DNA from: Xanthomonas campestris pv. phormiicola
GTDB lineage: Bacteria > Pseudomonadota > Gammaproteobacteria > Xanthomonadales > Xanthomonadaceae
Length of the DNA: 64,000 bases
Direction of reading: 5' to 3'
Assembly: GCA_025666215.1 (NCBI GenBank)
Contig: CP102593.1
Location: forward strand, 3,795,001-3,859,000
In this document: positions 20,588-30,574 of the stretch, piece after piece
How the letters are laid out: every line of letters begins with the position of its first letter
Position numbering within the stretch: the stretch's first letter is position 1
Position numbers and translations under genes: made by a program
The notes under the pieces: generated by a model
The model's database searches: none
What the model was told of the DNA's origin: nothing
Seen by the model: only the letters and a program-made list of their open reading frames with translations

Positions 20588-22063
20588 TCAGCCTGGCGCG
20601 GCCACGCCCTGCATCTCCGCCGCCGCGTCCCGCGCATGCGCGCAGCGATTGCGGCCATTGCGCTTGGCGCGGTACAGCGCGGCGTCGGCGTGGTGCAGCA
20701 GATCGATCGCCGCCTCGGCGCTGGCCGGGTGGGTGGCGATGCCGATGCTGACCGTGACCACGCCCAGCGGGCTGGCCGGGTGCGGGATCTGCCGCTGCTC
20801 GACCGTCGCCAGCAGGCGCCGCGCGATCGCGTGCGCGGCGTCGGCCACGGTGTCCGGCAGCACCACCGCGAATTCCTCGCCGCCGTAGCGCGCCACCGTG
20901 GCGGTGTGCGCGGGCAAGGCCTCGGCCAGCGCGGTGGCCACCTCCACCAGGCAGGCGTCGCCGACCACGTGGCCGTGGCTGTCGTTGAACTGCTTGAAGA
21001 AATCGATGTCGATCATCAGCAGCGAGCAGTCCAGGCCGCCGTCCAGGTCGCGCAGCCGCGCCGCCAGGCCGACGCGGTTGGCGATGCCGGTCAGCGGATC
21101 GCGCGCCACCTGCTGCTGCAGGCGGCGCGTGCTCACCCGGCTCAGCCGCTGGATCTCCAGATGCTCGCTGTGCAGGAACGCCACGTGCGCGCCGTACACC
21201 ATCACCGCCAGCGTGGCCGCAGCCATGCCCCAGAAGAAGCTCACCCGCGACACGCTGATCGCCAGCAGCAGCACCGCCAGCGAGAACACGATCGGCGCGA
21301 ACGCGGCGATCAGCTCCGCGCCGCGCAGGCTCGGCCGCGCGTGGCGCAGCCAGCGCCCCCGCGGCAGCGACGCCACCAGCACCAGCGCCATGCCGGGCAG
21401 ATCGATCAGCAGCCCGCCCCACCACGGCAGCCCGCCCAGCTCGATGCGGTTGTACAGCGCCGCCACCGCGCCGTTGATCCACAGGTAGACGCAGGCGCTG
21501 AGATAGAAATGGCGACGGCTGCAGCCGCCGGCCCCGAGCAGGCGCAGCGTGGCCATCGACGCGAGCAGCAGGTCGATCGCATCGGCGTGATTGATGATCA
21601 GGCTGACGTCGGGTTCTGAGAAACCATTGCTCGACGACAGCGCCAGGTCGATCAGCAGGAATAGCAGGCCGGCGCCGACCAGCGCCAGCACTGCATCCAG
21701 TGCCACGATCAGCCGCGGCTGCGACCGGTTGAACGAGCGTGCGATCAGGTACAGCGCCGGGATCATCGACGAGCCGGAAAACATCACGCCCAGTTTCTGC
21801 AGCACGGGACCGTACAGCGGAAACAGCAATGCCAGCAGGTTGCAGCCGGTCCACAGCATCTGCACGCCGACCATGTAGCCCAGCAGCCGCCACGGCATCC
21901 GGTCCACCGCCGGCGCACGCCACAGCCGGCGCAACACGGCCAGCACCGCCATCGCCTGTACCGCCAGGCCGCACCATTGCGCAGCAGGCATGCTGGTGCC
22001 GCCAGCGTGCGCGACCAGCGCATGCGCGAGCAACAATCCGATCACGACGATAGGCAAGAACAC
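20588..22063 (-). CDS. Membrane-bound diguanylate cyclase (GGDEF)
   Basis: Synthesises cyclic di-GMP from two GTP. The 491-residue product has an N-terminal region of about seven membrane helices (residues 1-265), a short linker helix (HLEIQRLSRVSTRRLQQQ) and a C-terminal GGDEF domain starting DPLTGIANRVGL. The active site is intact as GGEEF at residues 394-398 with a downstream GVVTVSIGIA block. I do not see an RxxD product-inhibition site in the usual place. I chose the GTG at 22063 because GGAGA lies just before it and hydrophobic residues begin at once; a longer open frame to 22156 is low-quality sequence. The membrane part probably senses an unknown envelope cue. Confidence 0.88.
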   Translation of the reverse strand: MFLPIVVIGLLLAHALVAHAGGTSMPAAQWCGLAVQAMAVLAVLRRLWRAPAVDRMPWRLLGYMVGVQMLWTGCNLLALLFPLYGPVLQKLGVMFSGSSMIPALYLIARSFNRSQPRLIVALDAVLALVGAGLLFLLIDLALSSSNGFSEPDVSLIINHADAIDLLLASMATLRLLGAGGCSRRHFYLSACVYLWINGAVAALYNRIELGGLPWWGGLLIDLPGMALVLVASLPRGRWLRHARPSLRGAELIAAFAPIVFSLAVLLLAISVSRVSFFWGMAAATLAVMVYGAHVAFLHSEHLEIQRLSRVSTRRLQQQVARDPLTGIANRVGLAARLRDLDGGLDCSLLMIDIDFFKQFNDSHGHVVGDACLVEVATALAEALPAHTATVARYGGEEFAVVLPDTVADAAHAIARRLLATVEQRQIPHPASPLGVVTVSIGIATHPASAEAAIDLLHHADAALYRAKRNGRNRCAHARDAAAEMQGVAAPG

Positions 22064-22522
22064 GTTCGGTCTCCGTCGCACGCCACTGCACTGCGTCGGC
22101 CGCTGCCGCTGCACACCCCCCACACTTGCAGCGCCCCTGCAAGGAGCGATGCTCAACGCTCTATCGGCTCCCCGCCGTCTTCCTGTAGCTCCAGCTTAGC
22201 GGCAATGCCCGCGCCGCGACAGGCCAGCCGCAGCGGACGCGCTCACGGCGCACCGCACATGCCGGCGACGACGCCATCCGGCAGCAGCAGCCGCACCCTT
22301 CCGCACCAATCACGCACCGCGGGTCACCTCCCCTTTCGGCGACCCGCGCCACAGGCCGCAGCCCCGTCCTCACGCCATGCTCGGACAGGTTGCACGGATC
22401 GTTCACGCCTGCCGGCACAGCATCGACCCGAATCCTGACGGCGTCCCTTTCCGCGCATTGCGCATCCATTCGCAGCGCGAATGTCCTAGCCGTCCCCGCC
22501 TCATCCCCCGGAGCGTTCATTC
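22064..22522. other. Divergent promoter region between diguanylate cyclase and katE
   Basis: These 459 bases contain no supported gene. They must hold the promoters of the minus-strand cyclase and of katE. No clear operator repeat was recognised. A GGAG at about 22510 is the likely katE ribosome site. Confidence 0.45.
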
Positions 22523-24628
22523 ATGGCCAGCCCGTCCCGCAAGCCCAGCAAATCCAGCCCCCCCGTCGATACCAGCGCCGTCGCCGACCAGCGCGGTCGC
22601 GGCGACGAACTGCACCAGAGCGCCGGCGGCACGCATCCGCCGCTGACCACCAATCAGGGCATTCCGATCGCCGACAACCAGAACTCGCTGCGCGCCACCC
22701 CACGCGGGCCGACGTTGCTGGAAGATTTCATCCTGCGCGAGAAGATCACCCACTTCGACCACGAACGCATCCCCGAGCGCATCGTGCATGCGCGCGGCAG
22801 CGCCGCGCACGGCTATTTCGAACTGACCGCCTCGCTGGACAAGTACACCACCGCCAAGATCCTCACCGAGGTCGGGGTCAAGACACCGGTGTTCACCCGC
22901 TTCTCCACCGTCGCCGGCGGTGCCGGCTCGGTGGACACGCCGCGCGACGTGCGCGGCTTCGCGGTCAAGTTCTACACCAAGGAAGGCAACTGGGACCTGG
23001 TCGGCAACAACATCCCGGTGTTCTTCATCCAGGACGCGATCAAGTTCCCGGACCTGATCCATGCGGTGAAGATGGAGCCGGACCGCGGCTTCCCGCAGGC
23101 GGCCAGCGCTCACGACACGTTCTGGGACTTCATCTCGCTGACTCCCGAATCGCTGCACATGATCATGTGGGCGATGAGCGACCGCACCATTCCGCGCTCG
23201 CTGCGCATGATCGAAGGCTTCGGCATCCACAGCTTCCGCCTGCTCGATGCGAACGGCAACAGTACCTTCGTCAAGTTCCATTGGCGGCCCAAGCTCGGCC
23301 TGCAATCCACGGTGTGGGACGAGGCGGTGAAGCTGGCCGGCGCCGATCCGGATTTCCATCGCCGCGATCTGTTCGAAGCGATCCAGCAAGGCGATTTCCC
23401 GGAATGGGAGCTGGGCGTGCAGCTGTTCACCGAAGAAGAGGCGGCCAAATTCCCGTTCGACCATCTCGATTCCACCAAGCTGATCCCGGAAGAACTGGTG
23501 CCGCTGCGGATCGTCGGGCGCATGGTGCTGGACCGCTGGCCGGACAACTTCTTCGCCGAGACCGAGCAGGTGGCCTACTGCCCGGCCAACATCGCGCCCG
23601 GCATCGATTTCTCCAACGATCCGCTGCTGCAGGGCCGCCTGTTCTCCTACCTGGACACCCAGCTCAGCCGCCTGGGCGGGCCGAACTTCCACCAGATCCC
23701 GATCAACGCGCCGAAGTGCCCGTTCGCCAACATGCAGCGCGACGGCCACATGCAGATGGGCGTGCCCAAGGGCCGCGTGGCCTACGAGCCCAGCTCGCTG
23801 CAGGGCGACACCCCGCGCGAAAGCGCGCGCGGTTTCCCCAGCCACGCCACGCCCAGCGAGGACGGCGGCAAGGGCCGCGTGCGCGCGGAGAGCTTCGCCG
23901 ACCACTACAGCCAGGCACGCATGTTCTTCCGCAGCCAGAGCAAGCCGGAGCAGGCGCACGTCGCCTCGGCGCTGGTGTTCGAGCTGTCGAAGGTGGAGAC
24001 CGCGCATGTGCGTGAGGCCGTGGTCGGGCACCTGCGCCACATCGATCCGGCGCTGGCGCAGCGCGTGGCCGACGGCCTGGGCATGGACGCGTTGCCGCCG
24101 GCGCCAGCGGCCGCGGTCGCGCCGCAGGACATGCCGCCGTCGCCGGCGTTGCAGATCATCGGCAAGATGAAGCCCACCCTGCAGGGCCGCACGATCGGCA
24201 TCCTGGTCCACGACGGTTCCGACGCGGCGACGGTGAAGGCGCTGCAGAAGGCGGCGCGCGACGCTGGCGCCACGGTCAAGATCGTCGCGCCGAAGCTGGG
24301 CGGCGCCAAGCTCAGCGACGGCAAGAAGCTGGCCGCGGACGGGCAGCTGGCCGGCACCCCGTCGTTCGTGTTCGACGCGGTGGCGGTGGTGCTGTCGGCC
24401 GAGGCGGGCAAGCTGCTGAGCAAGGAGTCGGCGGCGGTCGATTTCGTCAGCAACGCCTTCGCGCACCTGAAGGCGATCGCCGCCGACGCCGGCGCGCAGC
24501 CGCTGCTGAAGGCCGGCAACGTGGTCAAGGACGCCGGCGTGGTCGATGCCGGCAACGGCAAGGGCTTCATCGAGGCGGCCAAGACCCGCCAGTGGGACCG
24601 CGAACCGAAGCTGCGCATGCTGGCCTGA
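22523..24628 (+). CDS. katE: Catalase HPII, large-subunit clade 2
   Basis: Monofunctional heme catalase converting hydrogen peroxide to water and oxygen in the cytoplasm. The 701 residues identify the large-subunit clade: a catalase core to about residue 540 and a C-terminal flavodoxin-like domain ([15 protein letters not shown] onward). The catalytic His89 (RIVHARG), Asn162 (VGNNIPVFF) and the proximal heme ligand Tyr376 (RLFSYLDTQ) are all present, with the same spacing as His128, Asn201 and Tyr415 of E. coli HPII. The N-terminal arm of about 60 residues is Ser/Pro-rich, as in other tetramers of this clade. The gene is monocistronic with its own terminator. Expression in relatives is typically linked to stationary phase or peroxide stress. 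Confidence 0.96.
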   Translation: MASPSRKPSKSSPPVDTSAVADQRGRGDELHQSAGGTHPPLTTNQGIPIADNQNSLRATPRGPTLLEDFILREKITHFDHERIPERIVHARGSAAHGYFELTASLDKYTTAKILTEVGVKTPVFTRFSTVAGGAGSVDTPRDVRGFAVKFYTKEGNWDLVGNNIPVFFIQDAIKFPDLIHAVKMEPDRGFPQAASAHDTFWDFISLTPESLHMIMWAMSDRTIPRSLRMIEGFGIHSFRLLDANGNSTFVKFHWRPKLGLQSTVWDEAVKLAGADPDFHRRDLFEAIQQGDFPEWELGVQLFTEEEAAKFPFDHLDSTKLIPEELVPLRIVGRMVLDRWPDNFFAETEQVAYCPANIAPGIDFSNDPLLQGRLFSYLDTQLSRLGGPNFHQIPINAPKCPFANMQRDGHMQMGVPKGRVAYEPSSLQGDTPRESARGFPSHATPSEDGGKGRVRAESFADHYSQARMFFRSQSKPEQAHVASALVFELSKVETAHVREAVVGHLRHIDPALAQRVADGLGMDALPPAPAAAVAPQDMPPSPALQIIGKMKPTLQGRTIGILVHDGSDAATVKALQKAARDAGATVKIVAPKLGGAKLSDGKKLAADGQLAGTPSFVFDAVAVVLSAEAGKLLSKESAAVDFVSNAFAHLKAIAADAGAQPLLKAGNVVKDAGVVDAGNGKGFIEAAKTRQWDREPKLRMLA

Positions 24629-24658
24629 GCCTGCGTCGCCAACGGCACCCTGCCCCGA

Positions 24659-24690
24659 CCGTGCCATGCCTGCGCATGGCGCGGTTTTGG
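24659..24690 (+). terminator. Probable terminator of katE
   Basis: A CCGTGCCATGC / GCATGGCGCGG hairpin followed by TTTTGGTTT begins 30 bases after the katE stop codon. The stem has one mismatch near its base. Confidence 0.7.
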
Positions 24691-24932
24691 TTTGCGGCGG
24701 CGGATCGCAACGGACGCTCCCCGGTCAGGATCCAGCGCGGTCCCGAGCGGCCGGCGAGCCGCCCACCGACGCGATGTCATGGCCGCAACGCGGGCCTGGA
24801 GCGGCTTGCCCACAGCCGACGAACGGCATTGCCGCCACCCCCGCAATGGCGCGCAGGTTGGCGCCGAACATCGCCCTGTCTAATTTTTCGCCATGTCTCT
24901 TGACAGTCTTGTGGCACGTGGCCGCGACGGGC

Positions 24933-24978
24933 TTATCCACACCCTTATGCAGAAGTCATCCACACCCCTTGTGGACAA
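24933..24978. other. Cluster of DnaA-box-like nonamers
   Basis: A perfect TTATCCACA (24933-24941), a one-mismatch TCATCCACA (24956-24964) and an inverted TTGTCCACA (24970-24978 on the minus strand) fall within 46 bases of non-coding DNA, followed by an A8 run and AT-richer sequence to 25060. The nonamer is the consensus DnaA site. Neither dnaA nor dnaN is nearby, so this could be a titration or regulatory site rather than the origin. Confidence 0.45.
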
Positions 24979-25340
24979 CGTGGCGCGCGCCGGCGCAGCA
25001 GGCGCCATGAGCCAAGTGATTGAAAAAAAAGAGAATCCATTCATCGCCTATTGACAAGCGTCGATCTGCGTCCGGGCCGGTTGCTGTCCCGCAACAAACG
25101 CGAGACAAAACTTATCCCGAGGCATGGCCGCCGCCAGCGCGGTTCCACGTTTCTGGCTGAATGCGCATTGCCCTGGCACGGGTCGCGTCCCGCGCAGGCC
25201 GCTGGATCGCCGCCGTCATCAGACGGACATGGCCACGGATCTGGGCTTGCTGGCGGGGCCTTCACCTGGTCGGGACCATGGCGTCCTTTTCGGGGGGACA
25301 TGGCCCGCAGGGCCGGATGTGAGTTTGGGCGCAACCTGCT

Positions 25341-25730
25341 GTGCCCAAACTCCGCGAGTCGCTGCGCGCCGGACCCTCACCCCCCCCCTCTCCCGACGGG
25401 AGAGGGGCCATGCACGCGCGGCTATTCCCTTCTCCCACCGGGAGAAGGTGGCGCGCAGCGCCGGATGAGGGTGCGGGCGCAGCTTCGTACGCCCACACTT
25501 CGCGCGACGCTGCGCGCCGGACCCTCACCCCACCCCCTCTCCCGGCGGAAGAGGGGCCATGCACGTGCGGCTATTCCCTTCTCCCACCGGGAGAAGGTGG
25601 CGCGCAGCGCCAGATGAGGGTGCGGGCGCAGCTTCGTACGCCCACACTTCGCGCGACGCTGCGCGCCGGACCCTCACCCCACCCCCTCTCCCGACGGGAG
25701 AGGGGCCATGCACGTGCGGCTGTCAGGCCG
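25341..25730. repeat. Two and a half tandem copies of a 150-bp intergenic repeat
   Basis: Copies begin near 25341, 25488 and 25638 (the last truncated after 93 bases). Each carries GCTGCGCGCCGGACCCTCAC, a CTCTCCC/GGGAGAG hairpin, CTTCTCCCACCGGGAGAAGG and AGATGAGGGTGCGGGCGCAG. Copies are more than 90 percent alike by eye. Similar words recur at 52.04-52.16 kb and 52.90-52.95 kb. All short frames in it are accidental. The whole 24.69-25.76 kb stretch otherwise holds no gene. Confidence 0.88.
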
Positions 25731-25758
25731 ATCGGTTGCGGACATGCGCCACGCAGGC

Positions 25759-26457
25759 TCAGGCCAGCACGTCGCCGCCGGGGGCCGCCAGCAGCGATTC
25801 GGCCAGGCTGCGCTCCATCTGCTTCAGGTAATCGCTGAAGCCGCCGCGCGCCCGCGCCACGCGTCGGGCGCTGGTGACCACCACCGGCTGCGCGCGGCGT
25901 GCGATCCGCGCATCCGCGCGCACCATCGCCGCGACCAGGGCCACGTCCTCGTGCGCGGCCAGCGGCAGGAAGCCGCCGCAGCGCCGGTACAGCGCGGCGC
26001 TGATGCCAAGGTTGGCGCCATGCACGTGCGGGTGGTCGTCGCGGCGGCATTCGCCGGCGCGGTAGGCATCGCGCATCGCGCTGTCGTAGTCGTCCCAGTC
26101 GCCGACCGTGACGATGCCGCAGAACGCGTCGCTGGCGCAGTCCAGCTGCGCCGACAGCCAGTTCGCCGGCACCACCGAATCGGCGTCGGTGCAGGCCAGC
26201 CAGCGCGCGCCGGCGGCCAGCGCGGCCTGCGCTGCCGCGGCGCGGGCGCTGCCGACATTGCCGGCCTGCAGCACGATGGCCTGCGCGCCGTGCGCGGCGA
26301 CGATGCCGGCGGTGCCGTCGCTGCAGCGGTCCAGGGCAACGAACACCTGCACCGGCTCGCCGCGCAGGCCGGCGCATTGCGCCGCCAGCGCCACCGAGCG
26401 CAGGCAGGCGCCGATCAGCAGTTCCTCGTCGTGCGCCGGAATCAGCACCGCGATCAC
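25759..26457 (-). CDS. Family 2 glycosyltransferase
   Basis: A 232-residue GT-A fold glycosyltransferase without membrane helices. It begins VIAVLIPAHDEELLIGACL, shows a nucleotide-binding Asp in FVALDRCSDGTA, and has the metal-binding motif CTDADSVVP, followed by HVHGANLGISAALYRRCGGF and the acceptor-side LAAHEDVALV. The start is a GTG that overlaps the methyltransferase stop (GTGA). It is the last of four overlapping genes (dehydrogenase, PIG-L deacetylase, methyltransferase, transferase), so it probably glycosylates an intermediate made by them; the acceptor is unknown. Confidence 0.88.
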   Translation of the reverse strand: MIAVLIPAHDEELLIGACLRSVALAAQCAGLRGEPVQVFVALDRCSDGTAGIVAAHGAQAIVLQAGNVGSARAAAAQAALAAGARWLACTDADSVVPANWLSAQLDCASDAFCGIVTVGDWDDYDSAMRDAYRAGECRRDDHPHVHGANLGISAALYRRCGGFLPLAAHEDVALVAAMVRADARIARRAQPVVVTSARRVARARGGFSDYLKQMERSLAESLLAAPGGDVLA

Positions 26458-27050
26458 CGCAGTCGCTCCGCGGCGGCAACCGAATACGGGGTGGCGCTCC
26501 AGGCTTCGAGCAGCACGTCCTCGTCCTCGTAGCGCAACAGGCGCGGCAGCTGCAGGGTCTGCGCCAGGCAGGCGTGCACCGCGCGTCCATCCATGCACGC
26601 CTGCGCGAACGGATGCAGCCAATGGCAGGCGACCAGCACGCCCTGCCCGGTCAACGATGCGCGCAGGCGCTGGATGCAGTCCTGCAGCAGCGGCAACGGC
26701 AGGTAGTAGCCGACCTCGCTGAACACGATCAGGTCGAAACGGCCCGGCGGCCAGCTGTGCGGATGTTCGGCCTGCTGCACGCGCACGTGCGCGGTGCCGG
26801 CGTTGCGTTGCGCGGCCAGGGCCACCGCGCGCTCGGACAGGTCGGTGGCCAAGAGCGCATCGCAGCGCGGCGCCAGCGCCGCGGTGAGTTCGCCGTTGGA
26901 GCAGCCCACTTCCCAGGCGCGCCCGAAACGCGCGCGCGGCAGGCTGGCCAGCAACAGGTCGCGCTTGCGCGCCTCGTACCAGCGCTCGCGATAGCCGAAC
27001 GGATCGTCGTCGCGGTAGATGGCGCCGAAATACTGCTGGACCGAACTCAT
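26454..27050 (-). CDS. Class I SAM-dependent methyltransferase, NodS-like
   Basis: A 198-residue Rossmann-fold methyltransferase. It opens with SSVQQYFGAIYRDDDPFGYR, close to the N-terminal part of nodulation methyltransferase NodS and its relatives, then the SAM-binding motif WEVGCSNGELTAALA, the acidic TDLSERAVALA, and FDLIVFSEVGYYL. NodS-type enzymes N-methylate an amino sugar, which fits the adjacent PIG-L deacetylase that would expose an amine (inference). The ATG overlaps the PIG-L stop (ATGA) and its own stop overlaps the glycosyltransferase start. Confidence 0.87.
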   Translation of the reverse strand: MSSVQQYFGAIYRDDDPFGYRERWYEARKRDLLLASLPRARFGRAWEVGCSNGELTAALAPRCDALLATDLSERAVALAAQRNAGTAHVRVQQAEHPHSWPPGRFDLIVFSEVGYYLPLPLLQDCIQRLRASLTGQGVLVACHWLHPFAQACMDGRAVHACLAQTLQLPRLLRYEDEDVLLEAWSATPYSVAAAERLR

Positions 27051-27808
27051 GCGGCAAAGACCTCGAAGCGGCGGGCGAAACGTTGCAGCACCTGCGGCGG
27101 CAGGATCGGTGCCGGCACCGCCGGCTGCGCGGTGCCCAGCTGCGAGGCGAAGCAACGCAGCGCCTGTTGCTTGGCTTGCCAGTCGGCATCGTCCAGCACG
27201 TAGCGAACCGCGCCAGGCAGCGCCTGCTGCGGCGCGCCGGCGTCCATCCAGTGCCAGGCCCACACCGGGAATTCGGCCATGCGCGCATCGCAGGCGGCGA
27301 CGGCGCGCCGCACCGCGCGCGCGGTGGCTTCGTGGTCGGGATGGCCGTCGTGGCGCCACGTCGTCAGCACCAGATCGCCGGCATGCAAGTGCGCGTGGAT
27401 CTGTTCGGCGACCACGAATTCGCGCTGGCCGACCTGGCCGTCGGCGATGCGCAGGTGGCAGATCGCAGCGGCGTCCACGCCCAGGCACTGCGCGGCGGCG
27501 GCCAGTTCGGCGCGGCGCACGGCGCGCAGGCGCTGCGGCGTCCAGTACGGATCGTCCGGATAGCAGGCTTCGCCATCTGTCACCGCGATCAGGCACACCG
27601 GCACGCGCAGCCGCCGCGCACAGGCGAGCGCGCCGCCGCAGCCCAGCACTTCGTCGTCCGGATGCGGCGACACCACCACCAGCCTGGATGCGTCGGCGAT
27701 CAGGTCCTCGACAGGGCGCTGCGGCAAGGCCGCCAGCCACGGCGAGCGCTGCCATGCCGGCTCCGGCGTACCGTCGCCGTGGATCCGCGGCGCGCTCACA
27801 GCCGCCAT
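27047..27808 (-). CDS. PIG-L (LmbE-like) N-acetylglucosamine deacetylase family protein
   Basis: A 253-residue zinc-dependent deacetylase of the PIG-L family, which removes acetyl groups from N-acetylglucosamine-containing substrates. The zinc motif is seen at VVVSPHPDDEVLGCGGAL and the third His in WRHDGHPDHEATARA; the catalytic Asp is the second Asp of HPDDE. The start at 27808 overlaps the end of the acyl-CoA dehydrogenase-like gene by 13 nt and the stop overlaps the methyltransferase ATG, so all are tightly coupled. The substrate is unknown; candidates are a glycolipid or a small amino-sugar metabolite. Confidence 0.88.
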   Translation of the reverse strand: MAAVSAPRIHGDGTPEPAWQRSPWLAALPQRPVEDLIADASRLVVVSPHPDDEVLGCGGALACARRLRVPVCLIAVTDGEACYPDDPYWTPQRLRAVRRAELAAAAQCLGVDAAAICHLRIADGQVGQREFVVAEQIHAHLHAGDLVLTTWRHDGHPDHEATARAVRRAVAACDARMAEFPVWAWHWMDAGAPQQALPGAVRYVLDDADWQAKQQALRCFASQLGTAQPAVPAPILPPQVLQRFARRFEVFAA

Positions 27809-28779
27809 GGTTGCGCCTGCTCGCCCAGCGCCTGGCCCAGCGCCGCCCAATCGTGTTCGGCATGGCTCTGGCGCACGAATACGGCCAGATCGGCGCAGCG
27901 CATGGCATGTTCGCGATCGCTGCACAGCGGCGCCGGTCCCAGCGCGCGGCCGACGCGATCGAGCACGTCGCTCGCCGCCCGCTCCACGAATGAACGCAGC
28001 CGGATCACCGCATGCCGGTGCTCGTCTTCGGGGGCGGCGTCGATGGCCGCGGCCAGTTCGCGCAGCAGCGCGCGCGCCGCGCCGAGCTGCTGGTCGATCG
28101 CGCCCAGGTGCATCGCCGCGTGCGCGTCGCGCGGCAGCTTGGGATGCGCGCGCAGGCGCTCGGCCACCGCGGTCGCCGCGCCGAACCAGCAGGCGGCGAT
28201 GCCGGCGCCGCCGTGCCAGAACCCCGGACGCGTCAGATACTCGCCCGGCGCGCCGATCGCGCTGGCCGGCACCGCAGCGAACGTCACCGGCCCGCTGACC
28301 ACGCGCGCCATGCCCACCGCCGCCCAGGCCTGCGTGTCGATGCCGATGCCGGGCTGGCGCAGGTGTACCTGCACCAACTGCTGGCGGTCCTCGTCGTGCG
28401 CAGTGAGCAACGCAGCGTCGACGATGCCGGCGCCGGAACACCAGGCCTTGCGGCCGTGCACCTCACCATGCTGCGCGGCGTCCATGCGATAAACCAGGCG
28501 CGCATCCGGCGCTTCGGCGGCCCAGACCGCGAACAGCTGGCCAGGCGCTGCCGCGGCGGTGCCGAGTTCGGCCAGGATCGCCTGCGCGTCGTAATGCGCC
28601 TCCAGCACCTTGGCCAGGCATACGTCGGCGGCGGCGATCTCGGCCAGGATCCGCCAGCGGTCCAGGGTGCTGCCGGCGCCGGGCAGCGGCAGCTGCGGAT
28701 AGCGTTCGAGCACGCGCAAGGCGGCGCTGCGCAGATCGCGGGCGTCGCCCAAGGCGGCAGGGGAAAGCAGTTCGGTCAA
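27796..28779 (-). CDS. Acyl-CoA dehydrogenase-like flavoprotein
   Basis: A 327-residue protein of the acyl-CoA dehydrogenase superfamily, shorter than the usual 380-400 residues. The N-terminal helical part contains LAEIAAADVCLAKVLEAHYDA, the middle has the flavin-binding pattern GRKAWCSGAGIVDAALLTAH, and the C-terminal helical bundle contains HLGAIDQQLGAARALLREL. The usual catalytic Glu region is not obvious, so it may use an unusual substrate. The start appears to be TTG at 28779, preceded by AGAGAG; no ATG or GTG fits better. It is the first gene of the four-gene overlapping cluster. Confidence 0.8.
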   Translation of the reverse strand: MTELLSPAALGDARDLRSAALRVLERYPQLPLPGAGSTLDRWRILAEIAAADVCLAKVLEAHYDAQAILAELGTAAAAPGQLFAVWAAEAPDARLVYRMDAAQHGEVHGRKAWCSGAGIVDAALLTAHDEDRQQLVQVHLRQPGIGIDTQAWAAVGMARVVSGPVTFAAVPASAIGAPGEYLTRPGFWHGGAGIAACWFGAATAVAERLRAHPKLPRDAHAAMHLGAIDQQLGAARALLRELAAAIDAAPEDEHRHAVIRLRSFVERAASDVLDRVGRALGPAPLCSDREHAMRCADLAVFVRQSHAEHDWAALGQALGEQAQPWRL

Positions 28780-28999
28780 GGAGGTCTCTCTGGAGATTCG
28801 GCAATGGCACAGGCGATCGCCGCGACGCGGTGCGCGGCAGGCGCTGCCTGAGCGTCGCCGCGATCACAACAGGCGCGGCGCCCACGCAGCGTGTGTGCGC
28901 CGCGCGGTGGCGTGCACATCGATAAAGAGTTCATGCACGTGCCGGCCGCGGCCGCCATCGGCTCCGTGGAGCGCGACGGCGGCGACGCGACACGTCGCG

Positions 29000-30163
<1,164 letters not shown>

Positions 30164-30349
30164 CGGATGGTGTCCTCTTGCGACGGCGTGGAGCGCAGTG
30201 TTGCCGCAGGCGACGTGCAACCGGGGTGACCATGCCGTGAGGCCAGCGTGGCGGGATCGGCGCAGCGCCCTGCGGCGCGGCGCTGAGGCACGCCATGGCT
30301 TGCCGCGCAATCCGCACACTGGCGCCTGCCCGTGGAGCGACGAGGCGAT

Positions 30350-30574
30350 TCAGTGCGGCAGCAGGCGCGCGTCGATCGCGTAATCGGCAAGCATCGTCGC
30401 CAACGCTTGCCGCGCGTGCGTGCGATCGCCTGGATCCGCCGCGTCCAGCAGCTCCTGCGCGAGCGCGCTGAATTGCGGCCAGAACTCTTCCGGATGGCGC
30501 AGATGCGCGGTCCATTCCGGCAGCATCGCCGCCATATGCGCCAACGCCGCCTGCGTTTGCGCGTGCGTGTTCAT
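30350..30574 (-). CDS. 74-residue protein translationally coupled to ndvB
   Basis: A small soluble helical protein I do not recognise, with segments MNTHAQTQAALAHMAAMLPE, PEEFWPQFSALAQELLDAAD and ARQALATMLADYAIDARLLP. Its ATG overlaps the stop of the cyclic glucan synthase gene in an ATGA arrangement. Synthesis therefore depends on translation of the giant gene, and a role as accessory factor of that enzyme is plausible (inference). Confidence 0.72.
   Translation of the reverse strand: MNTHAQTQAALAHMAAMLPEWTAHLRHPEEFWPQFSALAQELLDAADPGDRTHARQALATMLADYAIDARLLPH

Noticed and set aside
24933..24978. Chromosomal replication origin
   Set aside because: DnaA-box-like sites are present, but dnaA, dnaN, gyrB or rpmH are absent nearby and only three sites were found.
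25341..25730. Tandem repeat as CRISPR array or as coding frames
   Set aside because: The unit is 150 bp without variable spacers, and the open frames in it are low-complexity accidents.
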